A stretch of DNA of 13,607 nt from contig CAZHQC010000058.1 in NCBI GenBank assembly GCA_964534135.1, positions 1-13,607 of the forward strand, in the 5' to 3' direction. Source of the stretch: JAKLQJ01 sp964534135. Its GTDB lineage: Bacteria > Elusimicrobiota > Elusimicrobia > Elusimicrobiales > UBA9959. This document shows, one piece after another, positions 13,554 through 13,607 of the stretch. The notes below the pieces were generated by a model that was not told the origin of the DNA, ran no database searches, and saw only the letters and a list, made by a program, of their open reading frames with translations. Position numbers and translations under genes: made by a program. Positions within the stretch are counted from its first letter, which is position 1; every line of letters begins with the position of its first letter.

Positions 13554-13607
13554 TTATTCTATAACTTCAGTTACAACACCCGCGCCCACTGTATGTCCGC
13601 CTTCTCT
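13554..13607 (-). CDS. tuf: Elongation factor Tu, C-terminal 17 residues only
   Basis: The last codons of EF-Tu enter from the right edge: REGGHTVGAGVVTEVIE then TAA. The REGG-x-TVGAGVV-x-x-I ending of domain 3 is diagnostic. EF-Tu carries aminoacyl-tRNA to the ribosome. The usual residue after REGG is Arg or Lys; here it is His. It stands first in the tuf-rpmG-trnW-secE-nusG cluster. The GTP-binding domain lies outside the window. Confidence 0.93.
   Translation of the reverse strand, partial: REGGHTVGAGVVTEVIE

Noticed and set aside
1..13607. CRISPR array, insertion sequence, toxin-antitoxin or defence genes
   Set aside because: No spaced direct repeats, transposase or defence-type proteins are visible; the protein genes are housekeeping apart from one unknown.

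Overview
The window is a block of housekeeping genes from a low-GC bacterium. Every gene I can support lies on the minus strand. The set includes single-domain SecE, zinc-ribbon L33, separate pheS and pheT, ZapA/ZapB-like division proteins, RarA and a proton-pumping membrane pyrophosphatase. This suggests an uncultivated, Gram-negative-type bacterium, possibly Elusimicrobiota or a neighbouring candidate phylum. That placement is an impression from protein style and gene order, not a result.

Reading in the direction of transcription (high to low coordinates): the tail of tuf (EF-Tu), rpmG, tRNA-Trp(CCA), secE, nusG, rplK and rplA form the classical tuf-to-L1 cluster. The usual next genes rplJ-rplL-rpoBC are absent. 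Instead comes hppA, a divergent H+-pyrophosphatase, closed by a clear intrinsic terminator. Next are a YdcF/ElyC-type DUF218 membrane protein and the translation cluster infC (TTG start)-rpmI-rplT-pheS-pheT. A 590-bp gap without a protein gene follows. It holds a strongly self-complementary 242-bp block (candidate structured RNA or hairpin element), a plus-strand terminator-like hairpin and a structured leader. A secreted helical protein of unknown function comes next, with a good terminator. Last is a short operon zapB-like/zapA/rarA; rarA runs off the left edge.

The most unusual observation is a repeated, structured non-coding element. It has a 12-16 bp outer stem (arms ACCCTACCACCT / AGGTGGTAGGGT) enclosing two small hairpins. 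One copy exactly fills the pheS-pheT gap; the other forms the leader of the zapB-like gene. The inner hairpins differ in sequence but keep their pairing and loop pattern. In both copies the 3' arm supplies the Shine-Dalgarno-like sequence of the next gene, so folding would hide the ribosome binding site. In pheST the stop codon of pheS abuts the 5' arm, so a terminating ribosome could open the stem; this would be a device for translational coupling. A related hairpin occurs in the rplK-rplA spacer. The function is inferred; the repeats and pairings are visible in the sequence.
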